A stretch of DNA of 64,000 nucleotides, from the NCBI GenBank assembly GCA_017530365.1, contig JAFXMK010000004.1, positions 124,001-188,000 of the forward strand, written 5' to 3'. The first letter of the stretch is position 1. Every line of letters starts with the position of its first letter. The notes beneath the pieces are model-generated. The model had not been told where the DNA came from and ran no database searches. It saw nothing but the letters and a program-made list of their open reading frames with translations. Positions 43,663 through 51,809 of this stretch are shown one piece after another. This DNA comes from Bacteroidales bacterium (lineage in GTDB: Bacteria > Bacteroidota > Bacteroidia > Bacteroidales > F082). A program made the translations under genes and the position numbers.

Positions 43663-44175
43663 ATGAAAAAAGCCGTTGCCATATTGATCCTGATTTCTAG
43701 TTTGGTCATCCAAGGGTGCAACAAATACCCGATCAACCCAAATTATCCCGATGCATACGTTGACATCACCATCAACTTGAACGATTATCGATACTATGCT
43801 TTGCGCTTCGACGGTGGTTACATGTATCTCACGCCCGATATCTATCCCAACAGTTCACAACCCGAAACCAGCAGTCGCGGCATTATTGTCTATAGAATAA
43901 TTGACGAATTCCGCGCTTATGACCGTCTGCCCCCAAACTATCCAAACGCATGCACCGATAGCGAAGGCAACACCACTCGTCTAGTGGTAGAGTCGTTATA
44001 CGTTGTTGACCATTGCAACAACGCCTACTACAACATTTTAAACGGTGCCCTAGAGGTTAACGAGGAATTTGGAATGGTTCCCACTTTTCCAACAGACAGT
44101 GTTGCCGTATATCCTTTGATTCAATACGCGACCAGCTTTGACGGAACCACGCTGAGGATTAGGAATAGTTTTTAG
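43663..44175 (+). CDS. Lipoprotein, Rieske-like fold without full iron-sulfur ligands
   Basis: 170 residues from the ATG at 43663 (MKKAVAILILISSLVIQGC, lipobox Cys at 19). The layout (PDAYVDITINLNDYRYYALR, RGIIVYR, FRAYDRLPPNYPNACTD, VDHCNNAYYNILNGALEV, YPLIQYATSFDGTTLRIRN) resembles Rieske-type lipoproteins of Bacteroidota. The usual C-x-H and C-x2-H ligand pairs are reduced to single Cys, so a [2Fe-2S] cluster is unlikely. Fold assignment by pattern only. The end shares TTAG with the stop of the convergent aro gene. Confidence 0.6.
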   Translation: MKKAVAILILISSLVIQGCNKYPINPNYPDAYVDITINLNDYRYYALRFDGGYMYLTPDIYPNSSQPETSSRGIIVYRIIDEFRAYDRLPPNYPNACTDSEGNTTRLVVESLYVVDHCNNAYYNILNGALEVNEEFGMVPTFPTDSVAVYPLIQYATSFDGTTLRIRNSF

Positions 44176-45206
44176 GAGTTCCCGAGGATGGAGGACTGAC
44201 GCTGGATGGAGGCTTGATGGATGGCTTCGAACACTTTTTCCAACAATTCCTTCGGCAACCCAAGTTCTTTTCCCGTTTCGAGATGATCGGAAAGAATCTG
44301 TTTCCAGCGTTCCATTTGGACTACTGTCAATCCCTTTTGTTTCTTATACTCGCCGATCTGACTTGAAACATTCATCCTTCGAGCGAGCAGCTGCAACAAC
44401 TCAGCGTCGATATCGTCGATCTCACCGCGAAGGGCAGCTAGCACCTGATCATCATTGGCGGCTTGCTTGGAACGAGGAGAGATCGACTTTAACAACACCG
44501 CCAATGCCTCTGGCGTGATTTGCTGATGAGCATCGGTAAAGGCAGTCTCCGGCATAAAGTGGCTTTCCACCATCAAACCGTCAAAAGCCAGGTCCACCGA
44601 CTTTTGGGCAGTATCCTGCAGCAACTCCCTGCATCCACAGATATGGCTGATGTCGGTGATCACCGGTACATCGAGGATCCGTTTCAACTCGATAGGGATT
44701 TCCCACATCGGGTAATTGCGATACGGCGATTCCTTATAGTAGGAGAAGCCTCGATGGATGGCAACAAGTTGGGTCAATCCAGCTTTTTGGAAACGCTCAA
44801 AAGCGCCAATCCAGAGGTTCAGGTCAGGAGAGACGGGATTTTTGATGAGCACGGTGATGTGGGTGCCTTTTAAGGCATCGGCAAGTTGTTGCACTGAGAA
44901 CGGGTTGACCACTGTACGGGCTCCCACCCAAAGTGCATCGACATCATATTTCAAAGCCAGTTCGGCATGTTCCGGTGTGGCAGCTTCCGTAGTTATGGGC
45001 AAACCCGTTTCGCGCTTAGCCTCACGGAGCCAAACAAGCGCCTCCTCTCCCCTGCCCTCGAAGGCATCGGGACGGGTGCGAGGTTTCCAGATGCCGCCAC
45101 GCAGCATCTTCACTTCAGGGATTTGAGCCAAAGCACGAGCCGTGGCGAGAATTTGTTCCTCGCTCTCTACACTACAAGGGCCGGCAATGGTCAGTGGATA
45201 ATTCAT
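44172..45206 (-). CDS. Bifunctional DAHP synthase / chorismate mutase type II
   Basis: 344 residues from the ATG at 45206; the upstream frame contains the promoter. The N-terminal DAHP synthase domain of the KDO8P-synthase-like type (about 1-260) carries [39 protein letters not shown]-like [18 protein letters not shown] and [12 protein letters not shown]. The C-terminal chorismate mutase domain (about 265-340) has [20 protein letters not shown] and [10 protein letters not shown]. It joins the first step of the shikimate pathway to the first step of Phe/Tyr synthesis; the mutase may act as a regulatory domain. A -7 box TATATTTG ends five bases before the ATG. Confidence 0.92.
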   Translation of the reverse strand: MNYPLTIAGPCSVESEEQILATARALAQIPEVKMLRGGIWKPRTRPDAFEGRGEEALVWLREAKRETGLPITTEAATPEHAELALKYDVDALWVGARTVVNPFSVQQLADALKGTHITVLIKNPVSPDLNLWIGAFERFQKAGLTQLVAIHRGFSYYKESPYRNYPMWEIPIELKRILDVPVITDISHICGCRELLQDTAQKSVDLAFDGLMVESHFMPETAFTDAHQQITPEALAVLLKSISPRSKQAANDDQVLAALRGEIDDIDAELLQLLARRMNVSSQIGEYKKQKGLTVVQMERWKQILSDHLETGKELGLPKELLEKVFEAIHQASIQRQSSILGNS

Positions 45207-45211
45207 CGATG

Positions 45212-45261
45212 CAAATATACGGCAATTTTGGCGCAACAAAGCGTTTTTTTTCATAACTTTG
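45212..45261. promoter_or_regulatory. Divergent promoters, aro gene / asnS
   Basis: Minus strand: TATATTTG at 45212-45219 with TTTG at 45237-45240 (17-base spacer), ending five bases before the aro ATG at 45206. Plus strand: TAACTTTG at 45254-45261, about 40 bases before the asnS GTG at 45301. Confidence 0.55.
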
Positions 45262-45300
45262 CACCTTAGTAATATTAGCAACACAGAAAATCATCATAAC

Positions 45301-46740
45301 GTGAAAAGAGTAGAAATCAAACAAGCCTTGCAGATGCAGGCTTCAGAAGAAGAGATAACTGTAATGGGCTGGGTGCGCAACAAGCGCGGCAGCAAGAACG
45401 TGGCCTTCATCGCCCTCAACGACGGTTCCACCATCAATAACCTGCAACTGGTTATCGACTTGAATGTCATTCCCGAAGAGAAACTGGCGCTCATGCACGC
45501 CGGTGCCTCGCTTTGGGCCAAGGGCGTCCTCGTCGCCTCAATGGGTAGCGGCCAAGCCGTGGAGCTCTCCGTGAAGGAGATCGGTCTGTTCGGTCCCGCC
45601 AACCCCGACGAATACCCGCTGCAGCCCAAGAAACACTCGCTGGAGTTCCTGCGCGACATTGCCCACCTGCGTTTCCGCACCAACACCTTCGGTGCCGTGA
45701 TGCGTTTGCGCCATGCCATGGTGTTTGCCATCCACAAGTTCTTCACCGAGCGAGGCTTCTATAATATCCACACGCCATTAATCACCGCCTCCGACGCTGA
45801 AGGCGCCGGCGAGATGTTCCAAGTGACCACGCTCGACCTCAACAACCCACCTCGCGACGAGCAAGGCAATGTTGACTACAAGCAGGACTTCTTCGGCAAG
45901 TCAACCAACCTCACCGTTTCGGGACAGCTCGAAGGCGAGTTGGCTGCCACGGCATTGGGCAAGATCTACACCTTCGGACCCACCTTCCGCGCCGAGAACT
46001 CCAACACCACGCGTCACCTGGCCGAGTTCTGGATGATCGAACCCGAGATGGCCTTCTACGACATCAACGACAACATGGACCTCGCCGAGGAGATGTTGAA
46101 ATACTTGATCCAATACGCTTTGGACAACAACATGGACGACCTTCAGTTCCTCAGCAAACGCCTGCAGGACGAAGAGAAGGGCAAGAAGGAAGAGGACAAG
46201 TCGATGGAGCTCATCAGCAAGCTGCACTTCGTGCTCGAACATGAGTTCGTGCGTCTCACCTACACCGAGGCCATCGACATCCTGCGTAACTCCAACTACA
46301 ACAAGAAGGGCAAGTTCCAGTACCCCGTGGATGGCTGGGGCGTGGACCTGCAGTCGGAGCACGAGCGTTACCTCGTCGAGAAGCACTTCAAGAAGCCCGT
46401 CATCCTGACCGACTACCCGAAGGAGATCAAGGCCTTCTACATGAAGCAGAACGAAGACGGCAAGACCGTCCGCGCCATGGACGTGCTCTTCCCCGGCATC
46501 GGCGAGATCATCGGTGGGTCAGAGCGTGAGACCGACATCAACAAGATCCTTGACCGCATGCACGAAGTCGGCATCCCCGAGGCTTCCATGGACTGGTACC
46601 TCGACAGCCGTCGCTTCGGCTCGGTGCCGCATTCCGGCTACGGCTTGGGTTTCGAGCGTCTGCTGCTCTTCATCACCGGCATGACCAACATCCGCGACGT
46701 CATCCCGTTCCCAAGAACACCGAAGAACTGTCTATATTAA
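45301..46740 (+). CDS. asnS: Asparaginyl-tRNA synthetase
   Basis: 479 residues with a GTG start at 45301 ([13 protein letters not shown]); upstream codons overlap the -7 box. Class II synthetase: N-terminal OB-fold anticodon-binding domain ([20 protein letters not shown]), motif 2 [20 protein letters not shown], motif 3 [20 protein letters not shown], ending [10 protein letters not shown] as in bacterial AsnRS. It charges tRNA-Asn with asparagine. Strong bias to C/G-ending codons is what a highly expressed gene would show. The stop is followed by a 7-base repeat tract reaching rpoN. Confidence 0.95.
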   Translation: MKRVEIKQALQMQASEEEITVMGWVRNKRGSKNVAFIALNDGSTINNLQLVIDLNVIPEEKLALMHAGASLWAKGVLVASMGSGQAVELSVKEIGLFGPANPDEYPLQPKKHSLEFLRDIAHLRFRTNTFGAVMRLRHAMVFAIHKFFTERGFYNIHTPLITASDAEGAGEMFQVTTLDLNNPPRDEQGNVDYKQDFFGKSTNLTVSGQLEGELAATALGKIYTFGPTFRAENSNTTRHLAEFWMIEPEMAFYDINDNMDLAEEMLKYLIQYALDNNMDDLQFLSKRLQDEEKGKKEEDKSMELISKLHFVLEHEFVRLTYTEAIDILRNSNYNKKGKFQYPVDGWGVDLQSEHERYLVEKHFKKPVILTDYPKEIKAFYMKQNEDGKTVRAMDVLFPGIGEIIGGSERETDINKILDRMHEVGIPEASMDWYLDSRRFGSVPHSGYGLGFERLLLFITGMTNIRDVIPFPRTPKNCLY

Positions 46741-46743
46741 TTT

Positions 46744-46816
46744 AGTTAGGAGTGAGGAGTGAGGAGGATTTCTCCAAATTCCTACTCCTAACTCCTAACT
46801 CCTAACTCCTAACTAT
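46744..46816 (+). repeat. Intercistronic 7-base repeats in inverted arrangement (asnS to rpoN)
   Basis: The left arm has units TTAGGAG, TGAGGAG, TGAGGAG; the right arm has CTACTCC and then TAACTCC four times. The arms are near reverse complements around TTTCTCCAAA, so the RNA can fold into a long hairpin. The tract ends at the rpoN ATG (46818). Confidence 0.85.
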
Positions 46817-46817
46817 A

Positions 46818-48350
46818 ATGAGCGATCAGAGGTTAACACAGGTACAAAGACAAGAGCTGAAGCTCTCGCCTCAGCAGATTCAGCTGATGAAGCTGCTGCA
46901 GCTGCCATTGATTGAGCTGGAACAAAGGATCAAGGAAGAGATCGAATCCAATCCCGCCCTTGAAGACACCGTCAACAGTGATGACAACGAACCCTCTGGC
47001 GACAGCGAAAGCCCTGACGAAAACGTTGGCGACAGCTACGACGATCGTGACGACAACGGCGAGAACGACGACTACAACGACGATGAGTTCACCATCAACA
47101 AGGAAGACGAGTTCGACTTCAACGACTACCTGCCTGAGGAAGACGAATACGACTATGCCTATAAGTCGCACGCCAACAACCACAGTACCGACGACGAAGA
47201 CTACCAGGCCCCCATCGTCCACGAAGAGTCCTTCCAAGACTATCTGATACAACAGCTGGGCTACCACGACCTAACCGAAGAGGAAGAGATCATCGGAGAA
47301 TTCATCATCGGCAACCTCGACGACAACGGCTATCTCTGCCGTCCTATCGCCAACATTGTGGACGACTTACTCTTCACCATGAACATGGAGGTGAACGAAG
47401 ATGATGTCCGTAAAGTGCTGAAGATCGTCCACCAGCTCGATCCGCCCGGCATCGGGGCCACCGACCTCCAAGAATGTCTGCTCATCCAGATTCAAAGGCT
47501 TCAGGAAGAGAACCCCTATAATGACTACAAGCTGTGCATGACCATTATCAAGGACTGCTTCGAGGAGTTTATCAAGAAACACTACGACAAAATTGCCAAG
47601 AAGACCGGTGCCAGCAACCGCCAGCTCAAAGCCGCTTTGGATGAGATCCTCAAGCTGAACCCCAAGCCTGGCGACTCCTCCACTTCGGGAGCCAAGAACA
47701 GCCATTACATCACGCCCGACTTCTTTATTTATATCAAAGACGGGAATCTCGAGCTTTCACTCGACGGTCGCAACAACCCCGACCTGAAGGTCAACAAGCA
47801 ATATGTGAAGATGCTGGAGGACTTCTCGAAGAGCAAGGACTCACGCAGCATGCAGGAGGCCGCCACTTTTGTACGCCAGAAGATCGACAGCGCCAAATGG
47901 TTCATCGATGCCATCCGTCAACGGCAGCACACCTTATATGTGACCATGAAAGCCATCATGGACAAGCAGCAGGAGTATTTCCTCACTGGTGACGAAACCA
48001 AGCTGAAGCCCATGATCTTGAAGGACATCGCCGAGAAGGTTGGCTTGGACATCTCCACTATCTCTCGCGTGGCCAACAGCAAATATGTGCAGACGCCCTA
48101 TGGCACCTTCCTGCTGAAGTTCTTTTTCAGCGAGGGCATCACCAACGAGGAAGGCGAAGAGGTCTCCACCCGTGAGATCAAGAAGATCTTACAGGATTGC
48201 GTCGCCGACGAAAGCAAGGCCAAGCCGCTTACCGACGAGGAGCTCATGAACGTCCTGAAAGAAAAAGGCTACCCGATTGCTCGCCGCACCGTGGCGAAGT
48301 ACAGGGAACAGCTGGGGATTCCAGTAGCAAGGCTGAGGAAGGAACTATAG
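46818..48350 (+). CDS. rpoN: RNA polymerase sigma-54 factor
   Basis: 510 residues. Region I (LSPQQIQLMKLLQLPLIELE, IEEIESNPALED-like) is glutamine/leucine-rich and contacts activators; region II is an unusually long acidic stretch (about 50-125, mostly D, E, N and Y); the core-binding region (IIGEFIIGNLDDNGYL, LDPPGIGATDLQECLLIQIQ) precedes the DNA-binding domain and the RpoN box ARRTVAKYRE near the C-terminus. It directs polymerase to -24/-12 promoters that need AAA+ activators. No such activator is in the window. Confidence 0.95.
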   Translation: MSDQRLTQVQRQELKLSPQQIQLMKLLQLPLIELEQRIKEEIESNPALEDTVNSDDNEPSGDSESPDENVGDSYDDRDDNGENDDYNDDEFTINKEDEFDFNDYLPEEDEYDYAYKSHANNHSTDDEDYQAPIVHEESFQDYLIQQLGYHDLTEEEEIIGEFIIGNLDDNGYLCRPIANIVDDLLFTMNMEVNEDDVRKVLKIVHQLDPPGIGATDLQECLLIQIQRLQEENPYNDYKLCMTIIKDCFEEFIKKHYDKIAKKTGASNRQLKAALDEILKLNPKPGDSSTSGAKNSHYITPDFFIYIKDGNLELSLDGRNNPDLKVNKQYVKMLEDFSKSKDSRSMQEAATFVRQKIDSAKWFIDAIRQRQHTLYVTMKAIMDKQQEYFLTGDETKLKPMILKDIAEKVGLDISTISRVANSKYVQTPYGTFLLKFFFSEGITNEEGEEVSTREIKKILQDCVADESKAKPLTDEELMNVLKEKGYPIARRTVAKYREQLGIPVARLRKEL

Positions 48351-48407
48351 AAACGGGACCCCGAAGGGCTCACCGACCGAACGGGAGGTAAAACGGAGAA
48401 TGGAAAG

Positions 48408-49382
48408 ATGAGTATTAAACGGATTATCATACCAGTTCTTGTTATTTACGCCATCATTGTCTCATCATGCAGCCCCTACCCCCGTGAATCAGAGCGCATG
48501 GAGGCGGCTTTGAAGCAAGCCGATTCTGTCTATAGAGAGGGCGAAAACGACACGGCGATGTTCATCCCGGGTCTCGCCGAGGCCTCCTCTTATTTTGCCG
48601 AGAAGAAGCAATACGAAAATGCCGCGCTTGCTGCGCTCTACAACGGCTATGCCGAGAAGGACTACGACAAAGCCGAGGCCATGGAGTCGTTCAAAAAAGC
48701 CGAACATTATGGCGAGATAGCGCACGATAGCCTTACCATGGCAAGGGCACAATACCAGATGGGACGAATGTTTTATGATGACTACATGCAGACGGCTGCT
48801 TTGGATTTGTTTAAAAACGCCTTTGCAGAATTTGGACAACATTACAGCGAAAGAGCTTTAACGACGAACATGATGGCCTGTTGTTTCATGATTCTTAAGG
48901 AATTCGACAGTGCAGCTTATTATTTCGAGCAAAGCCTTCATTATGCTGATCTTGGGCATTCAAACATCACAAAAAGGAAAGCTTTAAACAATTTTGCCGT
49001 GTTGCACCAATTGAGGGGCAAATATGACGATGCCATAGAGTGTCTCAGACTTGTGAATCCCGAGAACGAAGAACAGCGGCTGCTTAACTACCTTAACCTC
49101 GGCGATATTTTTATGGCATCGGGAAATTTGGATTCTGCACGCTATTACTATGAAAACTTGGAAGAATTGTTGGATAAAGCCAAAGTAGAAAAAGGAGAAA
49201 CCAAATTTTCGGTATACAGGTCTCTTTCTAACTATGCTGAACGGAATGGAGATTTAAAAACTGCTATTGATTTCAAGAATGAATATGAGGCCTTGATTTT
49301 CGATATATTAAATCAAGAAATCAAAGACGTGCTGACCGCATCCAGCAGAAATACGATTATGAAACTTTGCAAAACACTCTGA
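48408..49382 (+). CDS. TPR lipoprotein regulator, N-terminal part (frameshifted gene)
   Basis: 324 codons: a lipoprotein-like signal (MSIKRIIIPVLVIYAIIVSSC), then TPR-type helical repeats to about residue 290 (ALAALYNGYAEKDYDKAEAM, YFEQSLHYADLGHSNITKRK, NLGDIFMASGNLDSARYYYE). Bacteroidota have many regulators built as TPR repeats, a membrane segment and a C-terminal helix-turn-helix. Here the frame ends in an unrelated tail (LTASSRNTIMKLCKTL), while the expected continuation (ADRIQQKYDYETLQNTLNRK) is read one base back, in the frame of the next entry. The break lies near 49329-49334. A one-base deletion or a sequence error would explain it. Confidence 0.75.
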   Translation: MSIKRIIIPVLVIYAIIVSSCSPYPRESERMEAALKQADSVYREGENDTAMFIPGLAEASSYFAEKKQYENAALAALYNGYAEKDYDKAEAMESFKKAEHYGEIAHDSLTMARAQYQMGRMFYDDYMQTAALDLFKNAFAEFGQHYSERALTTNMMACCFMILKEFDSAAYYFEQSLHYADLGHSNITKRKALNNFAVLHQLRGKYDDAIECLRLVNPENEEQRLLNYLNLGDIFMASGNLDSARYYYENLEELLDKAKVEKGETKFSVYRSLSNYAERNGDLKTAIDFKNEYEALIFDILNQEIKDVLTASSRNTIMKLCKTL

Positions 49383-49873
49383 ACCGCAAAATTAACAACA
49401 GACAGCATATTATCGTGATGGTTGGCGGACTGCTTTTATTACTGACAATTGCCCTGGCTGTTTTGCAACACAGGATAGCTGTCAAAACAAAACAAGAGAC
49501 GGAGGCAAAGGAACGTGCTCTTTATTACATCCAGCAATATTACGAAACGCTCTCCAAGCAAGGGAAAACCATGCAGAAAGTAGCAGTTGTGATGGAAAAC
49601 AAAGACGACTGGGCCTTGTTGGACGAACTTAACAAAACCGTTTTTGGCAAAAAAACACCATGGGAAGCCATCGAAGAAGTGTTTTTCAAACTCCATCCCG
49701 AGGAGCCCCAAAACATAGACAGGTTGTATCCTGACCTTACCGAATTGGAACGAAAGGATTATATCCTTTCGCATTTTGATGTATCACGCCAGGACGAAGC
49801 GTTGTTATTGGATGTCAATATTCATTCGATTGACAAATTACGACAAAAAACCAAGGAAAAAAACCTAAAATAA
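49367..49873 (+). CDS. C-terminal part of the frameshifted TPR-HTH regulator
   Basis: This frame is open from 49289; the portion matching the regulator family begins near 49331 (ADRIQQKYDYETLQ), and no good start codon precedes it, so it is the second half of the gene above. It holds a membrane segment (IIVMVGGLLLLLTIALAVLQ), a coiled segment, and a C-terminal helix-turn-helix (LTELERKDYILSHFDVSRQD, EALLLDVNIHSIDKLRQKTK) resembling sigma-70 region 4-like DNA-binding ends. In intact homologues the periplasmic TPR part senses a signal and the cytoplasmic HTH acts on DNA. The neighbouring cargo gene is also interrupted. Confidence 0.7.
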   Translation: MQNTLNRKINNRQHIIVMVGGLLLLLTIALAVLQHRIAVKTKQETEAKERALYYIQQYYETLSKQGKTMQKVAVVMENKDDWALLDELNKTVFGKKTPWEAIEEVFFKLHPEEPQNIDRLYPDLTELERKDYILSHFDVSRQDEALLLDVNIHSIDKLRQKTKEKNLK

Positions 49874-49880
49874 GCAGGAT

Positions 49881-50040
49881 TTTCGTCCCTAAAAAGAGGC
49901 CTTTCGTCCCAAAAAACGTAATGTTCCTTTAAAAAGTTCGTAATTTCTCAAAAAAAGTTCGTAAATTTATTTTTATAACTTTTTAATTTTCAACGAATTA
50001 TTTTCAAAACAACTATAAATAGTTCGTAAAGGGGTTCGTA
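49881..50040 (+). repeat. Cluster of TTCGT direct repeats
   Basis: TTTCGTCCC at 49881-49889 and 49902-49910 (21 bases apart); GTTCGTAA at 49936-49943 and 49957-49964 (21 apart) and at 50022-50029; GTTCGTA at 50034-50040. All have the same orientation, in AT-rich non-coding sequence between the TPR-HTH gene and the T9SS gene. They could be an operator array; nothing else is recognised in the 252-base gap. Confidence 0.6.
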
Positions 50041-50125
50041 TGTCTGTTTATAGGGGCTATTTTTGGACACAACCTTAAAATACTCAGCTATGAAAACAAA
50101 AACACTCTTATGTACATTTACCATC

Positions 50126-51061
50126 ATGAAAACAACCTTAAGATTATCAATATTGATTTTGGTGTTCGGAAGCTTGTTTGGCAAATTGTATGCCCAGGAG
50201 TCGGCCTTCGAGATGATTCTTCCATATGAGATGGATAACTGCCGTCTCACTTACTGCTGCGAAACCTCCGATGGTAATTTCATTGTTGTTCCCGGATCTT
50301 TTTGCAAGATACTGAAGATCTCCCCGTCGGGAGAAATCATCAAAGAAATGACATACAAGATGGATGGTATCGGAGGTGTCACTCCGTGGCTCACCTGGAT
50401 CAGCGGTTTACTTGATATACCCGGTGACCCCTCCCACCGTGTCGTTATCGCAGAAGCATACGATGACGACACCAACAGTCACAACAGGATCCATATTTTC
50501 AAAATCGACGACGATCTTCAATTCGATCAAAACGGTGTGATCAAGGTTGATTTTTCGGAACATATCAAGCACTTCTGGACTTACACGCCGCATCGCTGCG
50601 TGCTTGACGCAGACGGCAGCATAAGCTTTGCCACCCATGCCATCAGATGGGATGGCTCCGACTGCGTCATGTACGCCCGCGTGTCGTCCGAGGATACAGT
50701 AACGGTCGCCTTCGATGAACGCTATGGTTTTGACACGTATGACTTTCAAATGTGTGATTTCAAATGGAAAAACGACCACTATGACATGACGGTCGGGTAT
50801 CGTATTCCACCATACGGTTTTACAGGCGTATGCATGTATGAAGTCAGCAATGCCTTTGAGTCGGACAGCGTTTGTAGATTGACCAAAAACTCTACAAGTG
50901 AATCTTTGTTGTCATATAACAATTCCGACACCCTTTGTTGTGCCACCTGGCTTGCACGCGATGGTTTCACCCTCACCTGGTTAAATGACAGCACCGTTTT
51001 AATTCCAACAACAGTTTCCGGCTATCTTCGCTATAAATATGGTAATGGTGTGGGAATATGA
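50126..51061 (+). CDS. T9SS cargo protein, N-terminal part (interrupted by TGA)
   Basis: 311 codons from the ATG at 50126 (signal peptide MKTTLRLSILILVFGSLFGK..., ending LYA before Gln); starts at 50090 or 50063 are possible but give an overlong N-region. The mature part has repeated beta-strand motifs (ETSDGNFIVVPGSFCKILKI, VVIAEAYDDDTNSHNRIHIF) as in beta-propeller-like surface proteins with repeated 'DGN/GD' turns. It stops at TGA (51059-51061), but the same frame continues as KLDANHNLLDNILIDVFDDN into the next entry. The TGA sits where TGG (Trp) would make an uninterrupted protein of 519 residues. Function unknown. Confidence 0.72.
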   Translation: MKTTLRLSILILVFGSLFGKLYAQESAFEMILPYEMDNCRLTYCCETSDGNFIVVPGSFCKILKISPSGEIIKEMTYKMDGIGGVTPWLTWISGLLDIPGDPSHRVVIAEAYDDDTNSHNRIHIFKIDDDLQFDQNGVIKVDFSEHIKHFWTYTPHRCVLDADGSISFATHAIRWDGSDCVMYARVSSEDTVTVAFDERYGFDTYDFQMCDFKWKNDHYDMTVGYRIPPYGFTGVCMYEVSNAFESDSVCRLTKNSTSESLLSYNNSDTLCCATWLARDGFTLTWLNDSTVLIPTTVSGYLRYKYGNGVGI

Positions 51062-51127
51062 AAGCTGGATGCCAATCACAACCTTCTCGACAACATACTC
51101 ATAGATGTTTTCGACGACAACAACGGT

Positions 51128-51685
51128 ATGAATGAGGAGTGCCTGTATGCCTGGGAGCCTCTGCTCATCAACGGTGAAGACGTATATCTCTGCTATATGG
51201 TATATAAAGGCACTTCTAGTAGTCCCATGCGCACCGTAGTCTGCAAACTCGACAGCGGGCTGAACCTGAAGTGGAAGAGGTGGTATGGCGCGGCGAGCGG
51301 TCGATACATCATAACAGGAACCGCCCTGACCGGCGATGGCGGATGCCTTCTTACCGGGGAGGGAAACGCAGCGACTTCAAATCCTTCCCCCTACGTCCTA
51401 AAAATCACCGCCGACGGCTATTGCTCCATGAAAGAAAACAGCGAGCCTCCGCTGAGACCCTACAACTGCTATCCCAACCCTGTCGAGGATATGCTTCGCT
51501 TGGAATACTCGCCCGATGTGACCCCCGGCCAGCTAGAGCTCTACGACCTACAGGGACGGCTGCTCCGCACGCAGAACAGCAGCTTTGAAACCGTCAACAT
51601 GGAAAACCTGCCCGCAGGCACCTACACACTGCGTGTCTTATTGGAAGACGGAACAAGCTATTCCGACAAGGTGGTGAAACAATGA
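51128..51685 (+). CDS. C-terminal part of the interrupted T9SS cargo protein
   Basis: Same frame as the previous entry, beyond its TGA; it can be read from 51062 and the first ATG is at 51128. It contains more beta repeats (VVCKLDSGLNLKWKRWYGAA, GTALTGDGGCLLTGEGNAAT) and a T9SS type A sorting domain (NCYPNPVEDMLRLEYSPDVT, GQLELYDLQGRLLRT, LPAGTYTLRVLLEDGTSYSD). Without the first part it has no signal peptide and could not be exported, so if the TGA is real the gene is a pseudogene. It is followed by a strong terminator. Confidence 0.72.
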   Translation: MNEECLYAWEPLLINGEDVYLCYMVYKGTSSSPMRTVVCKLDSGLNLKWKRWYGAASGRYIITGTALTGDGGCLLTGEGNAATSNPSPYVLKITADGYCSMKENSEPPLRPYNCYPNPVEDMLRLEYSPDVTPGQLELYDLQGRLLRTQNSSFETVNMENLPAGTYTLRVLLEDGTSYSDKVVKQ

Positions 51686-51713
51686 CCTAATAAAGGCTGT
51701 CATTGTTTATCAG

Positions 51714-51748
51714 AAAAATCCCGTTAAACAACGGGATTTTTTGTTTTT
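51714..51748. terminator. Intrinsic terminator
   Basis: Stem AAAAATCCCGTT/AACGGGATTTTT with an AAAC loop (51714-51741), followed by a T-rich tail, separating the interrupted T9SS gene from the SusC operon. Confidence 0.88.
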
Positions 51749-51753
51749 ATTCC

Positions 51754-51796
51754 TATATTTGTTCGTTAAAACTTTAATATGAGGCAATAACGAAAC
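51754..51796 (+). promoter_or_regulatory. Promoter region of the SusC-SusD-PNGase operon
   Basis: -7 box TATATTTG at 51754-51761, directly followed by GTTCGTTAA, with an approximate inverted copy (ATAACGAAAC) near 51786-51796. The GTTCGT element recalls the direct repeats at 49936-50040. No clear -33 element. Confidence 0.45.
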
Positions 51797-51809
51797 AAAT
51801 TTTTCATGT

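Noticed and set aside
45301..48350. asnS-rpoN as horizontally acquired because of higher GC
   Set aside because: The bias is at third codon positions, as in ettA, and fits highly expressed genes; both are ordinary core genes of the phylum.
48351..48407. GC-rich spacer after rpoN as another 7-base repeat tract
   Set aside because: It has GAACGGGA-like echoes but no consistent period.
49320..49370. Programmed -1 frameshifting in the TPR-HTH gene
   Set aside because: No X-XXY-YYZ slippery heptamer or stable downstream hairpin is visible; an indel is simpler.
51059..51061. TGA decoded as tryptophan (alternative genetic code or selenocysteine)
   Set aside because: TGA ends several other genes here (2408, 4800, 55136), TGG is used for Trp throughout, and no SECIS-like element or selenoprotein family is apparent.
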